Numbered from the stretch's first letter, positions 29,555 to 38,355 are shown. The stretch: 64,000 nucleotides of DNA from Mycobacterium sp. Aquia_216 (GCF_026723865.1 NZ_CP113529.1:1-64000), one strand, 5' to 3'. A program made the numbers and translations. The notes: generated from the letters alone by a model not told the origin.

Positions 29555-29941
29555 CTAGACGCCGGGTTTGATCTCGAGGCCGACGTGCACCTTGTCGATG
29601 CCGCCGCGCACGATCGAGTGCGCGTAGAACCACGGGGCGTGGTACCAGTACCGCTTGAGCACGGCGTTGTAGACGCGCCGCGTCTCCGACTTCGGCAGGA
29701 CGCGGGCAATGCCCTCGACTTCTTCACTTTTGGGTTTGCCCAACACGCCGCTCTTGCCGATCGTCACCCTGGGCGTGTTGTTGATCCGCTTGGTCTTCCA
29801 CGACCCGTCGTCGGTGATGACCAGAAGCTTGTCGCCCTCGGGCACCCCCCAGATCGGCGTGGGCTTGGGACGGCCGTCCTTGGTGAAGGTGGTCAGCAGC
29901 AGGTACTTGGACTGGATCACGTCCTGAAAACTCGGGGCCAC
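29555..29941 (-). CDS. PPOX-class F420-dependent oxidoreductase
   Basis: A 128-residue split-barrel flavin/deazaflavin-binding protein. It has the family opening YLLLTTFTKDGRPKPTPIW, then KLLVITDDGSWKTKRINNTP and the VTIGKSGVLGKP phosphate-binding part. Proteins of this group bind F420 or FMN and reduce small substrates. It is probably transcribed with the minus-strand genes around it. Confidence 0.85.
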   Translation of the reverse strand: MAPSFQDVIQSKYLLLTTFTKDGRPKPTPIWGVPEGDKLLVITDDGSWKTKRINNTPRVTIGKSGVLGKPKSEEVEGIARVLPKSETRRVYNAVLKRYWYHAPWFYAHSIVRGGIDKVHVGLEIKPGV

Positions 29942-30018
29942 GCGCTTCCCTATCTGTGGATGGTTCCCTGGACAGTTCCCCGGTTAATGAGCTCTTAACC
30001 GTGTCTCGATCCACCGGG

Positions 30019-30366
30019 TCAATGCAGCCGGCGTTGCCAGTCGGCGGGGAGGCGCTCGGCGGGTCCTGGCACCGACTGGTCAAGCGGATGATGTCGCGGC
30101 GGGGCAAGCGCCGGGCCGTCGTAGAACTGTTGGTCCCGGTAGTCGTAGAACCAATCCTCGCCGGGTTCGAAACTGGCGATCAGCGGATGTTTGGCGGTTT
30201 CGGCGTGGGCAGTGGCGTGCTGGCCCGGCGATTGGTCACAACAGCCGATGTGACCGCATTGGGCGCACCGGCGCAGGTGAAACCACCAGCCCTGGTGTTG
30301 CGCGCACTCCACACAGCCGGCCCCGCTGGGCGCGACGGTGGTGTCGATGCCGGTCTGATCGCTCAC
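30019..30366 (-). CDS. UBP-type zinc-finger protein
   Basis: A 115-residue protein with the Cys/His pattern of the ubiquitin-specific-protease zinc finger: CVECAQHQGWWFHLRRCAQC, then GHIGCCDQSP and HATAHAETAKHPLIASFEPG. Mycobacteria lack ubiquitin, so the finger is likely used to bind a C-terminal peptide or other ligand; Pup-related roles are speculative. It lies 12 bases downstream of the DoxX gene on the same strand. Confidence 0.85.
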   Translation of the reverse strand: MSDQTGIDTTVAPSGAGCVECAQHQGWWFHLRRCAQCGHIGCCDQSPGQHATAHAETAKHPLIASFEPGEDWFYDYRDQQFYDGPALAPPRHHPLDQSVPGPAERLPADWQRRLH

Positions 30367-30378
30367 CTGATCTCCGAT

Positions 30379-30942
30379 CTACAAACGCGCGCTGGCGACC
30401 CCGCGCCGCTTTCGCCCCAGCAGCGCATCCATCGACCACGGCCCCGGCCCCACGATCAGCAAGAAGGCGACGCTCATCAGCTGCGCATACTCCGAGCGGA
30501 TCTCGTGCAATACCGCCCATAGGCCAGTCTTAGGCGGAGCCGGCGGTAAAGGCAAGGGTGAGGTTCCGAGGTACATCGCGATCTTCGTCGACAGCATCGC
30601 CACCAACATTTCGACGATGAACGGCACCGTGATCAGCCGGGTGAAAAGGCCGGAGATCAACAGGATGCCGCCCACGATCTCGAGCAGCGCGACAAACGTC
30701 GCCATCGTCTCCGGGAAGGGAATGCCGATCAGGGCGAATCGTCCGCCACCCTGATTGTGGTAGACGAACTTGAGGATGCCCTCCCACAAGAACACGCCTC
30801 CGGCCATCAGACGGATCAGAATGATCGCCGCGGGCCCACCGGTCGGCGGATTGCTGAGCCACTTCCAAAGTCTGCCCGCCGATTGATCGGGCGCAGCGAG
30901 TAGGCGCGTTGGCGGTGGTTTCACAGCGTCGGGCAAGGTCAT
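30379..30942 (-). CDS. DoxX family membrane protein
   Basis: 187 residues from the ATG at 30942 (GAAAGCGG upstream). Four hydrophobic helices in DoxX arrangement: AAIILIRLMAGGVFLWEGIL, FVALLEIVGGILLISGLFTR, VPFIVEMLVAMLSTK and YAQLMSVAFLLIVGPG. DoxX proteins are linked to redox and thiol homeostasis at the membrane in mycobacteria (with SodA and SseA). Here no such partner is adjacent. It may form a two-gene unit with the zinc-finger gene. Confidence 0.85.
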   Translation of the reverse strand: MTLPDAVKPPPTRLLAAPDQSAGRLWKWLSNPPTGGPAAIILIRLMAGGVFLWEGILKFVYHNQGGGRFALIGIPFPETMATFVALLEIVGGILLISGLFTRLITVPFIVEMLVAMLSTKIAMYLGTSPLPLPPAPPKTGLWAVLHEIRSEYAQLMSVAFLLIVGPGPWSMDALLGRKRRGVASARL

Positions 30943-31022
30943 GACCGCTTCTTTCGCTAGGTACGAACACACGTCGCACCCAGATAGGGGCGCGGGTTAC
31001 GGTCTGCGCGAAATGCCGCGGC

Positions 31023-31090
31023 CACGTTGGGCGCCGAGCGTGCGGCCAGCTTCACGTTGGGCGCCGAGCGTGCGGCCAGCTTCACGCTCG
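31023..31090. repeat. 30-bp tandem duplication ending in a palindrome
   Basis: The unit CACGTTGGGCGCCGAGCGTG (first 20 of 30 bases) occurs twice without mismatch (31023-31052 and 31053-31082), followed by CACGCTCG. CGAGCGTG (31065-31072) and CACGCTCG (31083-31090) pair perfectly, making it a loose relative of the intergenic palindromes at 13304 and 59619. Confidence 0.8.
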
Positions 31091-31116
31091 CCGCAACATC
31101 GAGGGCTCGATATTCG

Positions 31117-32583
31117 TTAGGTGCTTGCCGCTGCCGAAATCGATTGGCTCACCGTGTAACTGTCGATTCCCTCGGTTCCGAGCTCGCGACCGTAGCCGCT
31201 GTTCTTGACGCCGCCGAACGGTGCTGCCGGGTCCATGATGTAGCCCTCATTGACGCCGAAGGTGCCGGAGCGGACCCGGGCCGCGACGCCGTAGCCGCGC
31301 TCGACGTCGGCGGTGAACACCGACCCGGCCAGCCCGTACTCGGAATCGTTGGCGATCCGGATCGCCTCCTCCTCGTCACGGTAGGAAATGACCGTCAGCA
31401 CCGGCCCGAAGATCTCCTCGCGCGCGATTCGCATGTCGTTGTTCGCGTCACTGAACAGCGTCGGTCGCACGTACCAACCGGCATCGAGTCCGTCGGGCAT
31501 CTCGCTGCCGCCGGTAACCAGCCGCGCCCCTTCGCTTTTGCCCGACTCGATGTAACCGCGGACTCGCTCCTGCTGGCGCTGGGCGACCAGCGGACCGATC
31601 TGCGTGTCGGGATCAGCCGGGTCGCCGACGGTCATCGACGCCATTCCGGCGGCCAACGCGTCGACGAACTCGTCCTTGCGCTGCTCGGGCACCAGAATCC
31701 GGCTGAGCGCGTTGCAGACCTGCCCGCTGTTGGCCAGGCTGGCCATCTGAATTCCGGTGGCGACGGCTGCGGGGTCGGCGTCGTCGAGCACGACGGCTGC
31801 CGACTTGCCGCCCAGTTCCAGGCTCACCTGCTTCAGTCCCTCGGCACAGGCAAGTGCCACTTGCCGGCCGGCGGCCGTGGACCCGGTGAACGAAACCTTG
31901 TCGACGCCGGGATGCCGCACCAGCAGCTCGCCGACTTCACGACCGCCAGGCAACACGTTCAGCACACCCGGCGGAAAATCTGCTGCCGCAACCAATTCCG
32001 CGAGCAATTGCGCGTCAAGTACCGACTCGGGCGCGGGCTTGAGCACTACCGAGCAGCCGGCCAGCAGCGCCGGCACGATCTTGGTGACGGTGAGGAACTG
32101 CGGCATGTTCCACGGCACCACCGCGCCTACGACGCCCACTGGAAGTTTACGGATCCGGATGTTCTTGCCGTAGAGCCCCGGACGTTCCTGCTGCCATTCG
32201 TAGCCGGCGGCGAAGTTGCAAAATGCCGACATCATGGTCAGCGGCAGCCGAACCTGCGCCATCTTGGCGAACGTGATGGGAGCGCCGATTTCGGCCGAAA
32301 TCAGTGCGGCCATATCGGCTCGCCGCTCCTTGTAGATGCCGGCGAGCCGAGTGATGGCCTCGATCCGCTCCGCCGGTTGCAGGCGGGGCCACGGTCCGCT
32401 GTCGAAAGCTGCCCGGGCGGCGCCGACCGCGCGGTCCACGTCAGCAGGTCCCGCGCACACCGCGCGGCCGATGACGGCCTCACTGTGCGGGGACAGCACC
32501 GAGATGGCGTCCGCCGAATCCCCGCCTGAAGCCGGGGCTGCCCACCTCCCGTCGATGAAGAGTTGGTCCCTGTCGTACATCAA
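31117..32583 (-). CDS. Aldehyde dehydrogenase (NAD(P)-dependent)
   Basis: A 488-residue ALDH superfamily enzyme. GAVVPWNMPQF starts the cofactor-binding part, FTGSTAAGRQVA is the NAD loop, LELGGKSAAVV carries the catalytic glutamate and NSGQVCNALSR the catalytic cysteine. The EEIFGPVL motif near the C-terminus completes the set. It oxidises an aldehyde to the acid in the cytosol. It lies downstream of a decayed SDR gene and a palindromic operator, so it may be the surviving part of an alcohol/aldehyde catabolic operon. Confidence 0.93.
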   Translation of the reverse strand: MMYDRDQLFIDGRWAAPASGGDSADAISVLSPHSEAVIGRAVCAGPADVDRAVGAARAAFDSGPWPRLQPAERIEAITRLAGIYKERRADMAALISAEIGAPITFAKMAQVRLPLTMMSAFCNFAAGYEWQQERPGLYGKNIRIRKLPVGVVGAVVPWNMPQFLTVTKIVPALLAGCSVVLKPAPESVLDAQLLAELVAAADFPPGVLNVLPGGREVGELLVRHPGVDKVSFTGSTAAGRQVALACAEGLKQVSLELGGKSAAVVLDDADPAAVATGIQMASLANSGQVCNALSRILVPEQRKDEFVDALAAGMASMTVGDPADPDTQIGPLVAQRQQERVRGYIESGKSEGARLVTGGSEMPDGLDAGWYVRPTLFSDANNDMRIAREEIFGPVLTVISYRDEEEAIRIANDSEYGLAGSVFTADVERGYGVAARVRSGTFGVNEGYIMDPAAPFGGVKNSGYGRELGTEGIDSYTVSQSISAAAST

Positions 32584-32621
32584 ACTCCTTGAATCTCTTG
32601 GGATCTGGCTCTGTGTCGATA

Positions 32622-32923
32622 TCAGGTATTGCGACCACCGTTCACGCCGAGAATCTGTCCGGTGATGTAGCCGGCCTCCTCAGGGGCGCTCGGCGCTGCG
32701 CAGCATCGGTGTGTCCACGAACCCCGGCGGCACCGCGTTGACGGTGATCCCGCTCGGGCCGTATTCGAGCGCGAGCGACTTGGTCAGTCCGTTCACCGCG
32801 GACTTCGCCGCCACGTAGTGGGCCACGAACGGTTGGCCGGAATGCGTGCTGGACGACGAGATGTTGACGATGCGCCCCACCGCGGGCCACAACCGCCGTC
32901 TTCGCGCTCAAGCCGTCATCCAC
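32622..32923 (-). pseudogene. Decayed short-chain dehydrogenase (internal deletion and frameshift)
   Basis: Three SDR pieces lie in different frames. From the GTG at 32923 comes an SDR-like start (VDDGLSAKTAVV). It joins, out of frame and with roughly 120 codons missing, to the catalytic core (VGRIVNISSSSTHSG, then VAHYVAAKSAVNGLTKSLAL with the Tyr-x-x-x-Lys pair). The core stops at LRSAERP, and the conserved C-terminal end (EEAGYITGQILGVNGG) is in a third frame. The nucleotide-binding TGxxxGIG loop is lost, so no working enzyme is made. Confidence 0.8.
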
Positions 32924-32929
32924 CTTTCC

Positions 32930-32943
32930 TGAGCGATCGCTCA
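32930..32943. promoter_or_regulatory. Palindromic operator upstream of decayed SDR/ALDH
   Basis: TGAGCGATCGCTCA is a perfect 14-bp palindrome seven bases before the start of the decayed SDR gene. A nearly identical centre recurs at 35224-35241. Such sites are typical of TetR-family repressors; the TetR gene at 33203 is the nearest candidate. Confidence 0.6.
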
Positions 32944-33202
32944 AACGGTCGGCTTCACATGCCTATCACCCGGCATCGATTACGGCAAGCCTATGGATCG
33001 GCCTCCGTTTCGCTTCGCGGTGCGAGCGACCAACGCCACCGGCGGGCGCGAGTGGCGCGATACCGTCCGAAAAGTCGAAGATCTTGGCCAAGCGGACGCG
33101 ATTTGGCGAGTACGACGATCGGTATGCGAACTACCGACTCGAACTTCCGGTGCCGCGTTCTTCGACATGGTCGCCGAACCGGCGGTGTGATAAGACCACA
33201 CT

Positions 33203-33814
33203 GTGAGTGCATCCGAGCGACCGAAGGTGCGAGACTCCACGACGCGCGACATGCTGGTGGCCGCGACGAGTCAGATCATGGTCGAGGAGGGTTACGCCGC
33301 GGCGACTTCGCGGCGGGTGGCCGCGAAGGCCGGCGTCAAAGCGGCGTTGGTGCACTACTACTTCCCCACGATGGACGAGTTGTACCTGGCCGTCTTCCGC
33401 CGCGGCGCCGCGGGGTACTTAGAGAGTCAGCAGAAGGCTTTGGCGTCCGACCGCCCACTGCACGCGTTTTGGGATACCCTCATCGCGCCCAAGGACACCA
33501 GGTTGCTGTTGGAATTCATGGGACTTGCCAATCACCGTAAGGAGATCCAAGCCGAAATCGCAGCCTGGTCGGAGCGCTGGCGCGAAATGCAGATCACCGC
33601 GCTGAATTTCATCGTCCGCGAACATGGCCTCGACGCCAACGAGTTCCCGCCCGCCGGACTCGCCGTTGTCATCGCTGCGATCGGCCGCACCCTGATTTTG
33701 GAGGAGGGGCTGGGCTCCTCCGGGGGTCATCGGGAAGCCGTCGCACTGGTCAACCGCTTCCTGGACCGCTTCGAGATGCCGGAGCCGAAAGCTCGCCGAA
33801 GCCGCGGCGCGTAG
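33203..33814 (+). CDS. TetR family transcriptional regulator
   Basis: A 203-residue TetR repressor. The N-terminal helix-turn-helix reads AATSRRVAAKAGVKAALVHYYFPTMDEL, followed by an all-helical ligand domain. The start is GTG 33203, with a GTGTG-N7-CACAC inverted repeat directly upstream (33185-33201) that may be its own operator. It lies between two catabolic units, ALDH and P450, each preceded by a GCGATCGC-centred palindrome, so it is the best candidate for their control. The 259 bases before it hold no gene. Confidence 0.9.
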   Translation: MSASERPKVRDSTTRDMLVAATSQIMVEEGYAAATSRRVAAKAGVKAALVHYYFPTMDELYLAVFRRGAAGYLESQQKALASDRPLHAFWDTLIAPKDTRLLLEFMGLANHRKEIQAEIAAWSERWREMQITALNFIVREHGLDANEFPPAGLAVVIAAIGRTLILEEGLGSSGGHREAVALVNRFLDRFEMPEPKARRSRGA

Positions 33815-33830
33815 GGTTGACCGCAGCCGA

Positions 33831-35033
33831 TCAGGGCAGCACGACCCGCAGTCGCTCCCAGCCGCGCACGGTCGATGTCGGCGCGAGTTGTGCTGTGTCG
33901 TAGTCGATATCCCATTCGGGCCAGCGGTTGAGGATCTCGTCCAGCGCGACGCGTCCCTCTAGCCGCGCCAGGTTTGCCCCGAGGCAGTAGTGCACGCCTT
34001 TGCCGAATGTGATGTGCGAGATGTTGTCGCGACGGATGTTGAAGGTGTCCGGATCGGCGTACCGGCGCGGGTCGCGGTTAGCGGCGCCGAACAACAGCAG
34101 CATCGCGCTGCCGGCCGGAACGGTGGTGCCGTAGCACTCGAAATCCGCTGCCATCCAACGTGCTACGTGAGGGCCCGTGGGTTCGAACCGTAATGTCTCG
34201 TCGATCGTGCGGTTCAGCAACGAGCGATCCTGGTAGATTTCCCGGCGCTGGTCCGGGTGTTCGGCGAGCACCTTGGCCAGCCAGCCGATCAGCCGCCCGG
34301 TCGTCTCGTTGCCCGCACCGGCGACCACCTGGGTGTAGTGCAGCACCTCTTTGCGGGTTAACTTGCGGTGCACACCCTCCTCGTCGTCGAACTCCACGTT
34401 GAGCAGCGTGGTCATCAGGTCGTCGGACGGATTCTTCGATCGCCATTCGACGTAGTCGGCGTAGATCCGGCCGTCGGCGATGGAGTCGGCATTGGCGACC
34501 TTGAGGGGCGCCCCCGGTTTGGTGCGCAGATTGGCGTCATTCGCGTCTCGGACCGAGATCTGTTCGGATTCAGGGATTCCCAACAGCATTCCAATCACGC
34601 GCATCGGCATCATCGATGCGAGTTCGGCAATGATGTCGAATCCCGAAGATCCGACGTGTGGATCCAGGCAGCGGACACAGTAGCGCCGGATCTGGTCTTC
34701 GATTACGGCCATCCGGCGCGGCGTGAACACCCGCGACATCAGCCCGCGCAGCATCGTGTGCTCGGGCGGATCCTGAAACATCATGACACCACGGGGCATA
34801 TCGAATTTCGACTGGACCAACTCGAGAATGTCACTGCGGCGGTTCGAGAACGTCGCCCAGTTGGCCAGCCCGTACTCGACATCGGAATGCCTTGATAGCG
34901 CCCAAAAGTCGTACTGCTCGTTGTAGTACAGCGGGGCTTCTTCGCGTAGCCGTGCGTACGTCGGATACGGATCGGCATTGATGCCGACGTCGTAGGGGTC
35001 GTAGTAGACCTCGGTGTCGTTCGTGACAGTCAT
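33831..35033 (-). CDS. Cytochrome P450
   Basis: 400 residues from the ATG at 35033 (AGGGAA upstream). The I-helix motif VVAGAGNETTGRL has the acid/alcohol pair replaced by Asn-Glu-Thr-Thr, as in several mycobacterial P450s. DETLRFEPTGP is the ExxR motif, and FGKGVHYCLGANLAR is the haem-binding loop with the axial cysteine. It needs a ferredoxin partner, which is not in this window. An SDR remnant and an 18-bp palindrome lie directly upstream on the same strand. Subfamily and substrate not determinable. Confidence 0.93.
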   Translation of the reverse strand: MTVTNDTEVYYDPYDVGINADPYPTYARLREEAPLYYNEQYDFWALSRHSDVEYGLANWATFSNRRSDILELVQSKFDMPRGVMMFQDPPEHTMLRGLMSRVFTPRRMAVIEDQIRRYCVRCLDPHVGSSGFDIIAELASMMPMRVIGMLLGIPESEQISVRDANDANLRTKPGAPLKVANADSIADGRIYADYVEWRSKNPSDDLMTTLLNVEFDDEEGVHRKLTRKEVLHYTQVVAGAGNETTGRLIGWLAKVLAEHPDQRREIYQDRSLLNRTIDETLRFEPTGPHVARWMAADFECYGTTVPAGSAMLLLFGAANRDPRRYADPDTFNIRRDNISHITFGKGVHYCLGANLARLEGRVALDEILNRWPEWDIDYDTAQLAPTSTVRGWERLRVVLP

Positions 35034-35035
35034 CG

Positions 35036-35202
35036 AAGAAATTCCCTTACGCCAGCCGCGATGACGTCGAGTCGCCCGAGCTGCCCGACGCCACTGCCGA
35101 TGGCAATGATGTCGGCCCCCGCCTGGGCGAGCCGAACCCCGCGGCCTCCGCCTGCCTGCGCGCCGCACCGGTCACGAATGCGACCTTGCCGTCCAGGCCC
35201 AT
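35036..35202 (-). pseudogene. Second decayed short-chain dehydrogenase remnant
   Basis: From an ATG at 35202 behind GGAGG the frame reads MGLDGKVAFVTGAAR, the start of a mycofactocin-type SDR. It then loses the GxGR loop, shifts to a frame reading VRLAQAGADIIAIG, and jumps to QLGRLDVIAAG, a segment normally some 60 residues further on. Nothing of the catalytic core remains. The remnant ends at the start of the P450 gene. Confidence 0.75.
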
Positions 35203-35223
35203 GACAACCTCCACCGCGTCCTT

Positions 35224-35241
35224 TTTGGGCGATCGCCCAAA
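35224..35241. promoter_or_regulatory. 18-bp palindromic operator upstream of SDR remnant and P450
   Basis: TTTGGGCGATCGCCCAAA is a perfect palindrome 22 bases before the start of the SDR remnant. It shares the GCGATCGC core and position with the site at 32930-32943, suggesting one regulator for both. Confidence 0.6.
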
Positions 35242-35283
35242 TAAGTGACGCAGGCCATGTCTAACAGCCTCGGGATGAGGTCG

Positions 35284-35865
35284 TCAAGGGTTCAGCGAGG
35301 CGTCGATCAGCGTGGTCGCGGCCGCCCGGGCATGCACGACGGGCGCGGTGTCGTTCAGCGACGTCGCCATCGCGGTCGCTCCTTCGAATAGCACCGCCAG
35401 CTGCTGGCCCAGCAGGTGAGGATCGGCGGCCCCCGCCTCCTGCGCGACCGCGATCAGGCGGCGGGTGAATCGTTGCTTGTGAGTCCGCACGATCTGGTCG
35501 GTACTGCGCAGCGAGCCTGCCGATTCGACGGCCGCGTTGTGAAATGGGCAGCCCCGCATGACCTCTCGGCGCGACATCTCGAAGATGGCCAGCAGTCGGT
35601 CCCGGGCGGATAGGGTCGGGTCGTCCAGGCGCTGCTCACTGGGCGATCCACCACGGTCATCCATGCCGCGCAGGTAGGTATCGACGAGGTCGTTCTTGCT
35701 GGGAAAGTGTTGATAGAGGGTGCGCTTGGACACGTTAGCTTCTTGGGCAATGAGGTCGACGCCGGTTGCGTGGATTCCCTGGCGGTAGAAGAGCTGGGCG
35801 GCCGCACGCTCGATTCGCTCCCGCGCTCCGCGCCCGCCGGCCGGGCGCGTCATTAGTTCGGCCAT
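35284..35865 (-). CDS. TetR/AcrR family transcriptional regulator
   Basis: About 193 residues from the ATG at 35865 (an in-frame upstream start at 35880 is possible). The DNA-binding part is GIHATGVDLIAQEANVSKRTLYQHFPSKNDLVDTY. The C-terminal part (RGCPFHNAAVESAGS) resembles the TetR_C group with a conserved Cys-Pro. It is divergent from the thioesterase gene over a 90-base region containing inverted CGGTTTAC sites, so it probably controls itself and the thioesterase-NmrA-SDR run. Confidence 0.9.
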   Translation of the reverse strand: MAELMTRPAGGRGARERIERAAAQLFYRQGIHATGVDLIAQEANVSKRTLYQHFPSKNDLVDTYLRGMDDRGGSPSEQRLDDPTLSARDRLLAIFEMSRREVMRGCPFHNAAVESAGSLRSTDQIVRTHKQRFTRRLIAVAQEAGAADPHLLGQQLAVLFEGATAMATSLNDTAPVVHARAAATTLIDASLNP

Positions 35866-35884
35866 CTCCTCAAGGTACACCGCT

Positions 35885-35936
35885 CGGTTTACAAATTTCC
35901 AAAATCCGGTTAGTTTTCCACTATCAACGTAAACCG
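35885..35936. promoter_or_regulatory. Candidate TetR operator in divergent region
   Basis: CGGTTTAC (35885-35892) and GTAAACCG (35929-35936) are exact inverted repeats flanking an AT-rich stretch, with a further CGGTTAG half-site near 35907. They lie between the TetR gene and the thioesterase gene. Confidence 0.5.
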
Positions 35937-35957
35937 ATCAGTTTCCGAAGGGATGGC

Positions 35958-36506
35958 ATGACGACTTCTCAAGAGGCTTCCCGTGCCGACACCGCAAGTT
36001 CGTCGCCGTGGGGCGACGCGCAGTCGCGATTGATCACCTGGCGCGATCCCATGACGACGCAAGCCACGGTCGCGTCGATGAGCGGCCTCTCCTACTGGCA
36101 GGCGGTCGCCGACGGACACCTGCCTCCCCCACCGATCGGAGAGCTGGTGCAGATGCGCGTTGTCGCGGTGGAAAACGGCCGTATCACGTTCTCCTGCACC
36201 CCGGACGCGTCCATGTACAACCCGCTGGGAATGGTGCACGGCGGAGCGGTGTGCACGCTGCTCGACACCGTAGCCGCGTGTGCTTTGCACACCACCTTGC
36301 CGCAGGGAGTCGCATACACGTCGGTCGAGATCAAGGTCAACTACCTCAAAGCTGTGACCGTCGACAGCGGGCCGTTGACCGCGGTGGGTTCCGTTATCAA
36401 AGCGGGATCACGGATCGGGTTCGCCGAAGGACAGGTCACCGACGCGGCCGGGAAGCTCGTCGCGACCGCGAGCACCACCCTGCTGGTCTTCGAGTTGCGT
36501 CGATGA
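35958..36506 (+). CDS. PaaI-type acyl-CoA thioesterase
   Basis: 182 residues from ATG 35958. A single hotdog domain with the PaaI signature NPLGMVHGGAVCTLLDTVAA; the Asp is the catalytic acid and HGG the substrate loop. VAYTSVEIKVNYLKAV and AGSRIGFAEGQVTD give the remaining strands. Family members hydrolyse acyl- or aryl-CoA. Its stop overlaps the start of the NmrA-like gene (ATGA). Expression probably controlled by the divergent TetR. Confidence 0.9.
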   Translation: MTTSQEASRADTASSSPWGDAQSRLITWRDPMTTQATVASMSGLSYWQAVADGHLPPPPIGELVQMRVVAVENGRITFSCTPDASMYNPLGMVHGGAVCTLLDTVAACALHTTLPQGVAYTSVEIKVNYLKAVTVDSGPLTAVGSVIKAGSRIGFAEGQVTDAAGKLVATASTTLLVFELRR

Positions 36507-37447
36507 GCGCGCCCATCCTGGTAATCGGCGCGACCGGCCGGCACGGCGGCACCGGATTGACCGTGGTGGATTGGCTGTTGAGTCGCGGACGCCCGGTGCG
36601 CGCGTTGGTCCGTACCGACGACGAGCGAGCAGAGGCACTGCGGCGGCGCGGGGCCACGACCGTGATCGCCGATCTGCACGATCGAGCGTCACTGGCAATG
36701 GCGGTACAGGATGTCAGCGCTGTCTACTTCACCTATCCCGTTGCGGCAGGCGTTGTTTCGGCTGCCGCCAATCTGACCTCGGTGCTGAGCGAGATGGTGT
36801 CGAAGCCGCACCTGGTGGTGATGTCGATGGCCGTGTCCTCGGTCGGTAGCCCCAGCCGGCTGGGTCAGGCGCAGGCGGTTGCCGAGGAGATCTTCACCTG
36901 GGCGGGCCTGAATCCCACGGTGCTGCGGTTCGGTGGCTTGTTTCACGAAAATGTGTTGCTTCTGCACGGGGCCACGATCAGACAGGACGGCGTGATTGCC
37001 AACAGCTTCGGCCAAGGACCGGCACCATGGATCGGCGGTGACGACGCGGCCGAGATCGCCGCTGCTCACCTGCTGGCTCCGCCGCCGGATTCCGCCCGGA
37101 TCAGTTATCCGCCGCCGGCCGAGGTGATCGACCACGTGGAGGTGGCGCGCATCATCTCGGCCGAAACCGGTCGGCCCGTTCGTTTCGAACCCATCTCCGC
37201 CGCCGCGTGGCGAACGGAATTGGAGGCCGCTGCCCAGGCGGACCCAAACTCACCAATCAATGTAGCTATGGCCCAACATATCTCGACCATCGGTGGAGCA
37301 TTGGCGCAACGCTCCGAATCCCTGATCCCGCCGGACCCCGACGCGCTGGCCGCGATGCTCGACCGTCCGCCGACCCCTTTGGCCGAGTTCGTCCGGCGCA
37401 ATCTGCCCCACTTTGCTCCGTCGACGCCCGCGACCATGCGGACCTAA
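36503..37447 (+). CDS. NmrA-like NAD(P)-binding protein
   Basis: 314 residues. Rossmann motif VIGATGRHGGTGLTV at the N-terminus, DLHDRASLAMAVQDVSAVYF, and no Tyr-x-x-x-Lys pair in the usual place, which fits the NmrA/atypical SDR group (redox sensors or quinone-oxidoreductase-like). The start is set by the overlap with the thioesterase stop. Role in the operon unknown; it could be a reductase of the same pathway or a sensor. Confidence 0.85.
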   Translation: MSAPILVIGATGRHGGTGLTVVDWLLSRGRPVRALVRTDDERAEALRRRGATTVIADLHDRASLAMAVQDVSAVYFTYPVAAGVVSAAANLTSVLSEMVSKPHLVVMSMAVSSVGSPSRLGQAQAVAEEIFTWAGLNPTVLRFGGLFHENVLLLHGATIRQDGVIANSFGQGPAPWIGGDDAAEIAAAHLLAPPPDSARISYPPPAEVIDHVEVARIISAETGRPVRFEPISAAAWRTELEAAAQADPNSPINVAMAQHISTIGGALAQRSESLIPPDPDALAAMLDRPPTPLAEFVRRNLPHFAPSTPATMRT

Positions 37448-37477
37448 CATCAACTGAAATTGTAAGGAGCACAACGT

Positions 37478-38245
37478 ATGTCTTCCGTCCTGATCACTGG
37501 GGCCAGCCGCGGCATCGGTCGCGCCATCGCCACCGAGTTCGCGCGTCGCGGGCATCGCGTGGTGGCGACCGCACGCGATCCGCGCACGTTGACCGACCTC
37601 GACGTCAGCGAACGGCTGGCCCTCGATGTCACCGACGGCGCCAGCGTCACGGCTGCCGTAGCGTCCGCCGGCGACATCGACGTCGTGATCGCCAACGCCG
37701 GGAATATCTTCTACGCCGCCGTCGAAGCCATCCCGTTGCCGGAATTGCAACACCTGTTGAACCTCAACACCATTGGCGCCATTCGGGTGGCTCAAGCGGT
37801 ACTGCCGCAGATGCGCGCCCGCAGCGACGGCAAGCTGCTGTTCATGTCCAGCGTCGTCGGACGGGTCGTGCTGCCGCCCGGTGCGGCCTACGCGGCAACG
37901 AAATGGGCGCTGGAGGCGCTCGTCGAAGCACTGGCCATCGAGGTTGCACCGTTCGGCGTTCAGGCGGCGTTGCTCGAACCCGGCGCGGTCAGCTCCGGTG
38001 CCCTCGACAATGTGACCACCTACACGCTGCCCGACGATCCCTATGTAGAAATCTTGAAAGGCGGCGGACCGCGCGCTGGAATGATCACCCCCGGACAGGT
38101 TGCCGCCGAGGTCGTCGACGCCGCCGAGAAACCGCAACTGCCGCTGCGGATCCCGATTGGCGATGCCGCACGCGCGCTGTTGGCGGTGCGAAAGGCAGCA
38201 CCCGAAGATACCCCGTTTGTCCCGGCGAACTACGTCAAGAATTAA
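37478..38245 (+). CDS. Short-chain dehydrogenase/reductase
   Basis: A 255-residue classical SDR. TGASRGIGRA is the nucleotide-binding loop, IANAGNIFY the NAG motif, LLFMSSVVG supplies the serine and AAYAATKWALEAL the Tyr-x-x-x-Lys pair. It uses NAD(P) to oxidise a hydroxyl or reduce a keto group. RBS AAGGAG lies before the ATG, 30 bases after the NmrA-like gene, so it belongs to the same operon. Confidence 0.92.
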   Translation: MSSVLITGASRGIGRAIATEFARRGHRVVATARDPRTLTDLDVSERLALDVTDGASVTAAVASAGDIDVVIANAGNIFYAAVEAIPLPELQHLLNLNTIGAIRVAQAVLPQMRARSDGKLLFMSSVVGRVVLPPGAAYAATKWALEALVEALAIEVAPFGVQAALLEPGAVSSGALDNVTTYTLPDDPYVEILKGGGPRAGMITPGQVAAEVVDAAEKPQLPLRIPIGDAARALLAVRKAAPEDTPFVPANYVKN

Positions 38246-38355
38246 GCGCGCCGGGTGGCGTATCCGACCCGGAAAACCGTGAAGATTGATCACCCGGGTG
38301 TGAAAGATTCGTTAAGAACGCTGCACGATGTCGCCGCAGGCTTCAATTTGGAAGC

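Noticed and set aside
31027..32529. Plus-strand frame opposite the aldehyde dehydrogenase
   Set aside because: The minus strand has all ALDH motifs, and the first part of this frame translates the tandem DNA repeat.
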